A DNA stretch of 12,837 nt from Aminicenans sp964648465. Its GTDB lineage: Bacteria; Acidobacteriota; Aminicenantia; Aminicenantales; Aminicenantaceae. The stretch is from the NCBI GenBank assembly GCA_964648465.1, contig CAZYMU010000052.1, positions 1-12,837 of the forward strand, in the 5' to 3' direction. Both the position numbers and the translations under genes were made by a program. This document shows, piece by piece, positions 1 to 5,624 of this stretch; the stretch's first letter is position 1, and every line of letters begins with the position of its first letter. The notes under the pieces are model-generated. The model did no database searches. It was not told the origin of the DNA and saw nothing but the letters and a program-made list of their open reading frames with translations.

Positions 1-55
1 TATGCTGAAAATATACAACCTGCATACTAAAAAGTACGGATTATCGTGATGAACC
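1..55. mobile_element. End of an unidentified insertion sequence (right-hand terminal inverted repeat)
   Basis: Bases 30-55 (core AAGTACGGATTATCGTGATG) are the reverse complement, with one internal mismatch, of a segment starting near 12783 at the other edge of the window (core CATCACGGTAATCCGTACTT). In both places the sequence is joined to the interior of the dispersed repeat at nearly the same point. This is what the two ends of one IS inserted into two repeat copies would look like. The short reading frames in bases 1-30 could be the tail of its transposase, but nothing there is recognisable. The IS family is not identified. Confidence 0.55.
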
Positions 56-155
56 TAGATTTTGTGCCAAAAATGTATGTTTAAGCAGATCCCCCGATGT
101 TATTTTTGGAGCTTTCGTCTTAAAGTGCTATTTTGGGGGCCAAAAACAATAAAAT
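56..155. repeat. Dispersed repeat, copy 1 (right half only, inner part)
   Basis: From GCCAAAAATGTATG at 66 onwards, this matches the right half of the complete copies at 2399-2654 and 10722-10966, including TTTAAGCAGATC, the GATGTTATTTTT stretch and CTTAAAGTGCT. Similarity fades after about 150, so the outer inverted repeat is missing. On its left it is joined to the IS end at 1-55, preceded by GATTTTG. That may be one copy of a target duplication whose partner (GATCTTA) flanks the IS end at 12776-12782. Confidence 0.7.
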
Positions 156-190
156 ATTCATTGCTGCAAAATTTAACAATTGACTAATAA

Positions 191-379
191 TTAGAATTTT
201 GGCTTTAAGCCAGCCTGTTTGCATAATTCGTTGGCTGTTATTCTATCAAGAACGCGGTGCCTTTTGATTGGGATTGTCTTTTTATCATTTGAATATATAG
301 AATGATTTTTCCCCTCACGCAATAAATAAAAACCATTCTTTTCTAAATACTTGATTAAGTCACGCCGCTTTACCGACAT
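191..379 (-). CDS. hicA: HicA-type mRNA interferase toxin (first hicBA pair)
   Basis: A 62-residue protein starting MSVKRRDLIKYLEKNGF, typical of HicA toxins. These are small double-stranded-RNA-binding-fold ribonucleases that cleave mRNA and are neutralised by HicB. The family's catalytic histidine is visible as H26 in GKNHSIYSN, and the usual IPIKRHRV...ITANELCKQAGL tail is present. The frame is open further upstream to 415, but the ATG at 377-379 is chosen because it gives the canonical N-terminus and lies one base after the hicB stop, which implies translational coupling. Gene order is antitoxin then toxin, the less common but well-known HicBA order. No disabling change is visible. Confidence 0.9.
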   Translation of the reverse strand: MSVKRRDLIKYLEKNGFYLLREGKNHSIYSNDKKTIPIKRHRVLDRITANELCKQAGLKPKF

Positions 380-380
380 A

Positions 381-599
381 CTAAATTTCAACCGGAATCT
401 GTTCCAGCAAGGCACCTCCTAATGGAATCTCTTTTTTCTGTTCCCGATAAGCAAGAATCATTTCATGCAGGGCATCTTGAAGCATTTTCCTGCATTCTTC
501 TAAGGTTTTACCTTCTGTGACCACTTCTGGCCATTCTACTAATTGCCCCATATAACCTAATTCTATTTTTGTATATTTGGCAGTATATGTTTGAAACAT
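381..599 (-). CDS. hicB: HicB-type antitoxin (first hicBA pair)
   Basis: A 72-residue protein with the partial RNase-H-like HicB fold: YTAKYTKIELGYMGQLVEWP at the N-terminus, then VVTEGKTLEECRKMLQDALHEMILAY. It binds and blocks HicA. It is a short form ending soon after the fold (PLGGALLEQIPVEI), with no room for the C-terminal helix-turn-helix or ribbon-helix-helix domain of longer HicB proteins, so it may not repress its own promoter alone. A strong Shine-Dalgarno GAGGAGG lies at 607-613, 7 nt before the ATG at 597-599. The hicA ATG follows one base after its stop. Confidence 0.9.
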   Translation of the reverse strand: MFQTYTAKYTKIELGYMGQLVEWPEVVTEGKTLEECRKMLQDALHEMILAYREQKKEIPLGGALLEQIPVEI

Positions 600-632
600 T
601 CGATTACCTCCTCATGGATCATTCAGAAAAAT

Positions 633-641
633 ATTATATCA
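633..641 (-). promoter_or_regulatory. Extended -10 promoter of the first hicBA pair
   Basis: On the minus strand the sequence reads TGATATAAT, an extended -10 (TGnTATAAT) about 34 nt upstream of the hicB start codon and upstream of its GAGGAGG ribosome site. No convincing -35 box lies 16-18 nt further upstream, which is tolerated for extended -10 promoters. Called by eye only. Confidence 0.5.
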
Positions 642-778
642 TAGTTTAAATTTCTATTCCGTCAGCTCTGAATATGGTATTTTGAGAGATATTTTTCACA
701 CTGCTAAATTACCCTGAAAAAACAATATCAGGTAAGAATAAGATAGTCAAATTGAAATGAGGGACGTGCCATAATTTT

Positions 779-811
779 GGGGTTTGGCCGCACGAAGTGT
801 CTTAATCTTCA
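779..811. repeat. Dispersed repeat, copy 2 (left end, continuous with transposase remnant)
   Basis: Starts GGGGTTTGGCCGCACGAAG, a slightly mutated version of the element end GGGGTCGGGCCGCACGAAG seen at 12699. It then matches the left part (CTTCAGGAGTTAAAC). Unlike the other copies it continues into genuine IS110-family transposase sequence instead of the deletion-derived right half. It may therefore represent the parental, undeleted left part. Confidence 0.7.
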
Positions 812-955
812 GGAGTTAAACAGAAAAACATTCTCAAAATCAGCCTTAAGGGAAGGCCAAACAGCTTCTACTGCAGCCCATCGCAGCCAGCGGTTGCCTT
901 GCTTAACGATCTTGCCATGATAAGTCCTTCCCCCTGATCTGTGTGTAGAAAGTAT
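809..955 (-). pseudogene. IS110-family transposase, C-terminal remnant
   Basis: The minus-strand translation contains STHRSGGRTYHGKIVKQGNR followed by WLRWAAVEAVW. This is the hallmark of the Transposase_20 (IS116/IS110/IS902) domain, including the SGG motif and K-x-GN-x-WLRW. Only about 48 codons are recognisable. Upstream, towards 994, the frame loses resemblance and the catalytic N-terminal domain is absent. The last codons (KADFENVFLFNS, then stop) match the tail of the mini-ORF in the dispersed repeats (KADFEGVFQFNS), linking the repeats to this transposase. Nonfunctional. Confidence 0.85.
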
Positions 956-1084
956 AACCCAGATTCTCACGACTGTGTTTATAGACCTCACCAATTAAAA
1001 ACAAAGTTAGACCCCCTATTTGACATGTATTCCAATTTCCTCAATAATAATTTTTAATCTTAGGATGATGTACTAATGTCAATA
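956..1084. other. Intergenic stretch, no confident feature
   Basis: No gene is recognised here. The sequence around 1004-1022 (AAAGTTAGACCCCCTATTT) is weakly like a right repeat end (AAGTTAG...GACCCCATTT) with an internal deletion. If real it would close copy 2, but the match is short. Confidence 0.3.
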
Positions 1085-1162
1085 ATGTTTGGCCCCTTCT
1101 GGTTTTGGGACATAGTGATAATCCTTTTGATTCTACCTCTGGTATTGACATTAATAAAGTAA
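1085..1162 (+). other. Hydrophobic 25-codon ORF overlapping the protease start in another frame
   Basis: An ATG at 1085 opens a frame reading MFGPFWFWDIVIILLI and continuing as pure hydrophobic sequence to a TAA at 1160. It looks like a single membrane helix. It overlaps the first codons of the M48 gene in a different frame. It could be a leader peptide, or the original protease N-terminus separated by a frameshift. It could also be a chance product of T-rich sequence. No good ribosome-binding site precedes it. Confidence 0.3.
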
Positions 1163-2313
1163 CTAATGAGATGACAGAAATTCACCTCCTTCTTGACCGG
1201 GAAAAGCAGCTTCAGGCCAAGCTCTATGAAAAGGAGAAAAGACTGCTTGGCCTAGTCAGCATGTTCCTGTCGCTTGTCATCCTTCTCACCTTTTATTACA
1301 GTGGTTTTAGTGGATGGCTGGCCAATTTTTCCCCCGGTCACTCTATTATCTTAACTTTTCTCATCTACGTTGTAATTTTCAACCTTGTTTTTGCGCTCCT
1401 CAGTTTCCCGCTTCATTTTTATAGCGGCTACCTTCATGAACATAAATGGAAATTTTCCAATCAGACAGTGAAAAGCTGGCTCTGGGAAAGGGTAAAATCA
1501 TTTCTGGTCAGCCTGGTGATAGCATTTATTCTTTTAGGACTTCTCTTCTGGATTATGGCTTCCTACCCCCGGCTATGGTGGTTAATTGCTGGTCTGACCA
1601 TGGGAGTTGTCAGTGTCATCTTCGCCACCCTCATACCTGTGGTTATCCTCCCCCTCTTTAATAAATATACTCCCATTGAAAACCCAGAACTTACCTCAGC
1701 TCTGGAAGTGATTCTCTCTGGTGGCGGGTTAAAAAGCAGCGGCTTTTTCAAGGAGGATATGAGCAAACAGACCAAAAAGGAAAATGCCTTTCTGGCTGGT
1801 CTTGGGAAAACCCGAAGGGTGGTACTCGGTGATAACCTGATGGATAATATGTCCATACCTGAAATTGAATCAATTATTGCCCATGAGGTAGGTCATTATA
1901 AGTTTAAACATATCTGGAAGGGTGTGGCTATTGGTCTCCCCCAGCAACTGCTCATTTTCTTTCTGCTCGATCTTATCATGAGGACTTTTTTCCCTGAATT
2001 TCTTTCTTCAACTCGTGTCAATCTGACACTGCTGCCCATGATGGCTATTCTGGCTGGCATTCTCTCCGATCTTCTCTTCACTGTTATGAGTAACGCCATC
2101 TCTCGTCATTTCGAAGCTCAATCTGACCGCTATGCTTTGGAAAACATTAATAATCCCAATTCCTTTCTTACTGCTCTGGCTGGTCTGGCTGACCGCAATC
2201 TGGCCAATGCCTATCCCTCTTGGTGGGTAAAACTTCTCTATTATTCCCATCCACCTATCGGTGAGCGCCTTCAGATGGCAGAAAATTTCCAACGGAAAGT
2301 TGCGAAAGAATAA
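1105..2313 (+). CDS. M48-family (Ste24/CAAX-like) membrane zinc metallopeptidase
   Basis: An integral membrane peptidase of about 402 residues. The zinc-binding motif HEVGH is at residues 260-264 (AHEVGHYKFKH). The third ligand is expected at E337 in FEAQSDRYAL (ExxxD). SHPPIGERL near the C-terminus is also typical of M48. Hydrophobic segments lie at about 48-68, 77-102, 133-150, 157-182, 272-293 and 310-332. Ste24-type enzymes cleave prenylated or misfolded membrane substrates with the active site inside the membrane; the substrate here is unknown. The start is uncertain. The longest frame begins with TTG at 1105 without a ribosome site; an in-frame ATG at 1168 (MTEIHLLLDREKQ) would still keep every transmembrane segment. 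A HAD gene once followed 20 nt downstream. Family call firm, start not. Confidence 0.88.
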   Translation: MGHSDNPFDSTSGIDINKVTNEMTEIHLLLDREKQLQAKLYEKEKRLLGLVSMFLSLVILLTFYYSGFSGWLANFSPGHSIILTFLIYVVIFNLVFALLSFPLHFYSGYLHEHKWKFSNQTVKSWLWERVKSFLVSLVIAFILLGLLFWIMASYPRLWWLIAGLTMGVVSVIFATLIPVVILPLFNKYTPIENPELTSALEVILSGGGLKSSGFFKEDMSKQTKKENAFLAGLGKTRRVVLGDNLMDNMSIPEIESIIAHEVGHYKFKHIWKGVAIGLPQQLLIFFLLDLIMRTFFPEFLSSTRVNLTLLPMMAILAGILSDLLFTVMSNAISRHFEAQSDRYALENINNPNSFLTALAGLADRNLANAYPSWWVKLLYYSHPPIGERLQMAENFQRKVAKE

Positions 2314-2333
2314 GTGGATATTTGGAAACATCA

Positions 2334-2381
2334 ATGATCAAAGCTATCATTTTTGATATGGATGTTTTGATGATTGATTCC
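2334..2381 (+). pseudogene. HAD-superfamily phosphatase start, truncated by repeat
   Basis: The ATG at 2334, 20 nt after the protease stop, reads MIKAIIFDMDVLMIDS. This is nearly the classic start of beta-phosphoglucomutase-like HAD hydrolases (motif I DxD within IIFDMDGVLIDS) with the glycine lost. After 16 codons the sequence runs into the end of dispersed-repeat copy 3, and no further HAD sequence appears. It is the stump of a gene that probably formed an operon with the protease. It is short, but the motif is distinctive. Confidence 0.7.
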
Positions 2382-2406
2382 CGGGGTCGGTTATTCCCGG
2401 GGTCGG
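2377..2406. repeat. 16-bp tandem duplication at the repeat junction
   Basis: ATTCCCGGGGTCGG occurs at 2377-2390 and again at 2393-2406, a period of 16 bp. Each unit contains GGGGTCGG, the terminal bases of the repeat element, preceded by ATTCCC. The left end of copy 3 is therefore doubled, which may mark an aborted second insertion or a slippage event. Confidence 0.75.
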
Positions 2407-2654
2407 GCCGCACGATCTGATTGAATTTTCAGGAGTTAAACTGAAAGACGCCCTCAAAATCATCCTTAAAACAATGGTTTTGATGGCAAAAATGTACGTT
2501 TAAGCAGATCAGATGTTATTTTTATAGTTTTCTTCTTTAGTTTTCGTCTTAAAATGCTTTTTTAAGGCCAAAAGATGATCTTTTAAAGGCAAAATATCAG
2601 CCCTTATTATGGGGTATCCTTCATGATATCTATAAGTTAGCATAGTCAAACCCC
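2399..2654. repeat. Dispersed MITE-like repeat, copy 3 (complete)
   Basis: The left end is GGGGTCGGGCCGCACGA and the right end is GCATAGTCAAACCCC, a degenerate inverted copy, giving about 256 bp. On the minus strand the internal mini-ORF keeps the frame (ICLNVHFCH ... DDFEGVFQFNS, stop) but its ATG has become CTG. The right end is followed by ATTTTT, as in copies 4 and 6. The insertion point falls inside the HAD gene stump. Confidence 0.85.
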
Positions 2655-2671
2655 ATTTTTATTTTTAGTTA

Positions 2672-2720
2672 CCTTGAATATTCTGTTGACATAACAGACA
2701 TTTCAATGTAATATCTGGTT
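2672..2720 (+). promoter_or_regulatory. Promoter and operator-like sites of the first DUF4143 ATPase; leaderless mRNA
   Basis: The -35 box TTGACA (2686-2691) is followed after 17 nt by TAATAT (2709-2714), and the ATG begins 6 nt later. Transcription should therefore start at or within a base or two of the ATG, with no room for a ribosome site. Half-sites CCTTGAAT (2672-2679) and TTTCAATG (2701-2708) are 21 nt apart, the same spacing as at the paralogue upstream of 6548. A second inverted repeat, TCTGTT/AACAGA (2682-2687 and 2693-2698), overlaps the -35. Autoregulation is inferred. Confidence 0.7.
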
Positions 2721-3881
2721 ATGATCGAAAGAAAAGACGAAATATCAATTCTCCAACATCTTATCCGGCGCCACCCGGTAGTTGGAATAACAGGTGCCCG
2801 CCAGGTGGGAAAAACAACCCTGGCCCGCACATTGATCTCCCAAATGAATTCACCAGCGGAATATTTCGATTTGGAAAATCACGAAGACCTGGCTCGACTT
2901 GATGACCCTATGTTTACCCTGAAAAACCTAAGAGGACTCATCGTGATTGATGAGATTCAGAGGTATCCTGATCTTTTCCCTGTCCTCAGGGTTTTGGCCG
3001 ACCGACCAGGAAGGCCTGCACATTTTCTTATCTTGGGGAGCGCTTCTCCGCATTTGCTGCGGCAAAGTTCTGAAACCCTGGCCGGAAGGATCATCTATCG
3101 CGAATTAAAAGGATTCTCTCTTGATGAAATCGGAATCAAAAATTATAATCGGCTCTGGCTGAGAGGCGGATTCCCCCGCTCCTACCTGGCCCGAAGCCAT
3201 TCAGACAGCGAGGAATGGCGGAGCGCTTTCATCCAAACCTTTCTTGAAAGAGATATCCCCCAATTGAGGATCACTATCAGTTCGAGGACTTTACGCCGAT
3301 TCTGGACAATGCTTTCTCACTATCATGGACAGGTATGGAATGCATCAGAATTTGCTCGTGCTTTTGGTGTTGCTGATACAACAGTGCGAAATTATCTGGA
3401 TCTCATGACAGGTGTCCGAGTTTTGGATCAGCTTCTCCCCTGGCATGAGAATATTCTCAAGCGGCAGATCAAATCGCCCAAAGTCTATATTGCGGATAGC
3501 GGTCTTCTTCATACACTTCTCAATTTAAGAACTATGCAGGATCTGGAAGGCCATCCTAAAATAGGAGCTTCCTGGGAAGGCTTCGTCATCAACCAGCTTA
3601 AGCGCCGCCTTAAGGCCAGAGACGAGGAATGTTTTTTCTGGGCAACACATGCCGGCGCTGAACTCGACTTACTGGTGGTGAGGGCAAGGACACGCCTGGG
3701 ATTCGAAATCAAAAGGACCAGCTCTCCCAAGCTGACGAGGTCGATGCGAAGCGCCATCACATATTTGAAGCTTTCTTCATTGGACGTTATCCACGCTGGT
3801 GAGCGGACTTTTGCACTGGCTGAAAATGTCCGGGCCGTTTCAATCAAACAGATGTGGCATGAGATTCAACCGCTGCTTTGA
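2721..3881 (+). CDS. AAA ATPase with DUF4143 C-terminal domain (paralogue 1)
   Basis: A 386-residue protein of the orphan AAA_14 + DUF4143 type. The Walker A is GARQVGKTT at 25-33, the Walker B LIVIDEIQR at 73-81 and the sensor-1-like LILGSAS at 103-109. A winged-helix-like stretch lies at about 190-235. The C-terminal half has SWEGF at 284-288, then E314/D316 (AELDLLV) and E329-I-K331 (FEIK), arranged like a PD-(D/E)xK nuclease core. The family is widespread but poorly understood; defence or selfish-element roles have been suggested and no substrate is known. The length is normal and the frame intact. It is closely similar along its whole length to the gene at 6548. It stands alone, with its own promoter. 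Confidence 0.93.
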   Translation: MIERKDEISILQHLIRRHPVVGITGARQVGKTTLARTLISQMNSPAEYFDLENHEDLARLDDPMFTLKNLRGLIVIDEIQRYPDLFPVLRVLADRPGRPAHFLILGSASPHLLRQSSETLAGRIIYRELKGFSLDEIGIKNYNRLWLRGGFPRSYLARSHSDSEEWRSAFIQTFLERDIPQLRITISSRTLRRFWTMLSHYHGQVWNASEFARAFGVADTTVRNYLDLMTGVRVLDQLLPWHENILKRQIKSPKVYIADSGLLHTLLNLRTMQDLEGHPKIGASWEGFVINQLKRRLKARDEECFFWATHAGAELDLLVVRARTRLGFEIKRTSSPKLTRSMRSAITYLKLSSLDVIHAGERTFALAENVRAVSIKQMWHEIQPLL

Positions 3882-3920
3882 CTCCTGACAAGAATGCACA
3901 ATATTTTTTAGGGAGCTAGA

Positions 3921-4174
3921 ATGATGAGGATAAAGAAATCAAAAAAAAATTACTATCAATCATATTTTTGATTCTATTCCTTCTCATGGCCCCCAAAATC
4001 AATGCAAAAACCTGCTGCACACGCCATGTCATGATTGGTATTTCCGGCCCCGCTTTGGAAGCCGATTTAGCAATGACAATATGGAGGAGTTTATTCTCAG
4101 GCGAGTGTCCCGCTCTTATTGTTATTGTTGCACCAGGCGGGTGCATTGATTATCAGTTTGATTCTTCACAATAA
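3921..4174 (+). pseudogene. Small putative secreted protein split by an A9 run (frameshift or slippage)
   Basis: A good ribosome site (AGGGAG) precedes ATGATG at 3921-3926, reading MMRIKKSKK, but this frame stops at 3966-3968, soon after a run of nine A (3941-3949). In the frame one base back, the sequence after the A run reads LLSIIFLILFLLMAPKINA, then KTCCTRHVMIGISGP and on to a TAA at 4172. Joined by a -1 shift, or by a tenth A, this is a textbook signal peptide (basic start, hydrophobic core, INA cleavage) plus about 55 mature residues with four cysteines. No family is recognised. It could be a phase-variable or slippage-expressed gene, a decayed gene, or a homopolymer sequencing error. 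Confidence 0.5.
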
Positions 4175-4187
4175 TGAATACCTGACA

Positions 4188-4345
4188 GAAAATATATACG
4201 TTTAAGCAGATCATCAGATATTATCTTTGTAGATTGCTTTTTAAAGTGCTTTTTTAGGGCCCAAAAAGGAGTTTTTAAGGCAAAATATCAGCACTTATTA
4301 TGGGGTATCTTTCATGATATCTATAAGTTAGCATGGTCCGAGCGC
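4188..4345. repeat. Dispersed repeat, copy 4 (right half)
   Basis: Begins at the element midpoint (TATACGTTTAAGCAGATC) and runs to a degraded right end, GCATGGTCCGAGCGC, followed by ATTTTTA. The left half with the transposase-derived codons is missing. Together with copy 5 it brackets the second hicBA pair in direct orientation. Confidence 0.85.
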
Positions 4346-4571
4346 ATTTTTATATACAAAAGGTTATTCGGAAGTGGTTGATTCGGATTTTGATGCGATG
4401 TAAAAATATTTAACAAAATAATTGAGCAGATGCCTAAAGCTGTAGCACTTTGGAGCAAGTTAAGCTTTTTGAAAATTCTCGGCACTTAGAGCTGGTGTGT
4501 GCATTATTCGGCATTTCTCATTATTGGCGTTATGTTAAAAATTGATAATTATTTAAAATTTTAAAAAAATA
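4346..4571. other. Non-coding stretch, nothing recognised
   Basis: AT-rich sequence between a repeat copy and the second hicB. Short open stretches exist (for example about 20 codons around 4417-4485) but none resembles a known family or has a start with a ribosome site. No RNA gene is recognised. Confidence 0.5.
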
Positions 4572-4586
4572 TGCTATATATATAAT
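4572..4586 (+). promoter_or_regulatory. Extended -10 of the second hicBA pair; leaderless start likely
   Basis: TGCTATATA (4572-4580) is an extended -10, followed by 6 nt (TATAAT) and the hicB ATG at 4587. There is no Shine-Dalgarno sequence before the ATG. The -10 to ATG spacing equals that at both DUF4143 genes. The TATAAT at 4581-4586 is a better consensus hexamer but would put the transcript start inside the gene. Confidence 0.5.
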
Positions 4587-4778
4587 ATGAATACAACTAA
4601 ATATATTTACTGGCAAGATGACAATATGTGGCTTGGATATTTAGAAGAATACCCTGACTATTGGACCCAGGGAGAGAACTTAAATGAATTAAAGGAAAAT
4701 CTTTTTGATATTTATAAGGAATTAACAAGCGGAAAAATTCCAGCTGTTAGAAGAGCAGCAGAATTACATATCTCTTGA
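4587..4778 (+). CDS. hicB: HicB-type antitoxin (second hicBA pair)
   Basis: A 63-residue short HicB. KYIYWQDDNMWLGYLEEYPD is the first part of the HicB fold, followed by YWTQGENLNELKENLFDIYKEL, the usual helix, and a short tail. No DNA-binding domain is present. The protein is only distantly similar to the HicB at 381-599, so the two pairs are not a recent duplication. It is presumed to neutralise the HicA encoded directly downstream, whose start overlaps its stop. Confidence 0.87.
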   Translation: MNTTKYIYWQDDNMWLGYLEEYPDYWTQGENLNELKENLFDIYKELTSGKIPAVRRAAELHIS

Positions 4779-4960
4779 AAAGAACTGATTTAATAAAAAA
4801 ACTAGAAAAGATAGGATGTGTATTTATCCGTCATGGAGCAAAACACGATTGGTATCAAAATCCCAAAACAAAAATATCTCAACCAATTCCCAGACACAGA
4901 GAAATTAATGAGAATCTTGTAAAACATATCCTAAAAAAACTTGAAGATTTAAAAATATAA
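4775..4960 (+). CDS. hicA: HicA-type mRNA interferase toxin (second hicBA pair)
   Basis: A 61-residue HicA (KRTDLIKKLEKIGCVFIRHG) with the catalytic histidine at H24 in GAKHDWYQNP, the conserved IPRHREI segment and the ENLVKHILKKL helix. The start is a TTG at 4775-4777 overlapping the hicB stop in TTGA, a translational-coupling arrangement. No in-frame ATG exists near the N-terminus, and the TTG gives the expected family length. The pair lies between two half-copies of the dispersed repeat, a setting that could allow its loss by recombination. Confidence 0.88.
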   Translation: MKRTDLIKKLEKIGCVFIRHGAKHDWYQNPKTKISQPIPRHREINENLVKHILKKLEDLKI

Positions 4961-4987
4961 TGATCAATGCAGCGGATTTTGCCTGCA

Positions 4988-5155
4988 GCAAAAATGTACG
5001 TTTAAGCAGATCATCAAATGTTATTTTTGTAGTTTTCGTCTTAAAACGTCTTAAAGTGCTTTTTTGGGACCTAAAAAGGAGCTTTTAAAGCAAAATATCA
5101 GCCCTTATTATGGGGTATCTTTCATACTATCTGTAAGTTAGCATGGCCCGACCCC
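4988..5155. repeat. Dispersed repeat, copy 5 (right half, intact outer end)
   Basis: Starts at the element midpoint (GCAAAAATGTACGTTTAAGC) and ends with a perfect GGCCCGACCCC at 5145-5155, followed by ATTTT. It contains a small internal duplication (CGTCTTAAAACGTCTTAAAG). The TPR gene remnant begins directly at its outer end. Confidence 0.88.
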
Positions 5156-5162
5156 ATTTTCT

Positions 5163-5489
5163 CAGTTCTGGAATACTCAGCCCGTTCTGACTTATAACCT
5201 CTTTGACAGCGATACCTTCTTAGCACGAGCATATAAAGAAAAGGGCGATCTAGACCGAGCCATCGAGGTATATGAGCGACTGATAGATCCCACTGCTGAA
5301 AATAGGGAGGGACGACTCATACGACCTATGAATTACTACCACCTGGCTGAATCGTACGAAATAAAAGGACGGAAAAACAAAGCCATCGCGTCGTACGAAA
5401 AATTCCTCGACCTGTGGAAGGATGCTGACATGGGTTCAGCGGAACTCGATGATGCCAGGAAAAGTCTGGCTGGGCTGAAGAGCCATTGA
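5163..5489 (+). pseudogene. 3' remnant of a TPR protein gene (probably another kinase-TPR paralogue)
   Basis: 109 codons are open to a TGA at 5487-5489 without a usable start. The translation has two TPR units, TFLARAYKEKGDLDRAIEVY and YYHLAESYEIKGRKNKAIAS, followed by YEKFLDLWKDAD and ARKSLAGLK. That ending is one I associate with the C-termini of bacterial kinase-TPR or TolB-TPR regulators. The open frame runs back to the outer end of repeat copy 5 (5155), suggesting the 5' part was lost when the repeat inserted or recombined. It is not similar to the C-terminus of the intact kinase at 7895. Confidence 0.8.
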
Positions 5490-5495
5490 ACATAA

Positions 5496-5519
5496 TAGCG
5501 CTAAATTAATTATTTCACG
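5496..5519 (+). repeat. Short repeat, copy A (core GCGCTAAATTAATTATTTCA)
   Basis: Starts 6 nt after the TPR remnant stop codon. It is shared with 6431-6455 (same orientation, also 6 nt after a stop codon) and, inverted, with 7784-7808. Similarity is restricted to about 24-25 bp. Confidence 0.7.
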
Positions 5520-5624
5520 ACATTCTTCTCAAGGACACTAATTCAAAGAATTTCCAAGCATTTTAGCTATTTGACACTTCCCATATTCCTTGATTTTCTT
5601 TTTGCCGAACAAGAGGGGGGAAAA

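Noticed and set aside
1563..1856. A 97-codon minus-strand ORF inside the M48 gene, and similar long antisense frames within the DUF4143, kinase and M81 genes
   Set aside because: They lie opposite well-supported genes, have no recognisable motifs or start signals, and are explained as codon-usage shadows.
3882..3920. Rho-independent terminators after the major genes
   Set aside because: No stable GC hairpin followed by a T run was found after the M48, DUF4143, kinase or M81 genes; the T-rich stretches present lack stems.
4188..5155. CRISPR array suggested by repeated blocks
   Set aside because: The repeats are long, far apart and irregularly spaced, contain transposase-derived sequence, and no cas genes are present.
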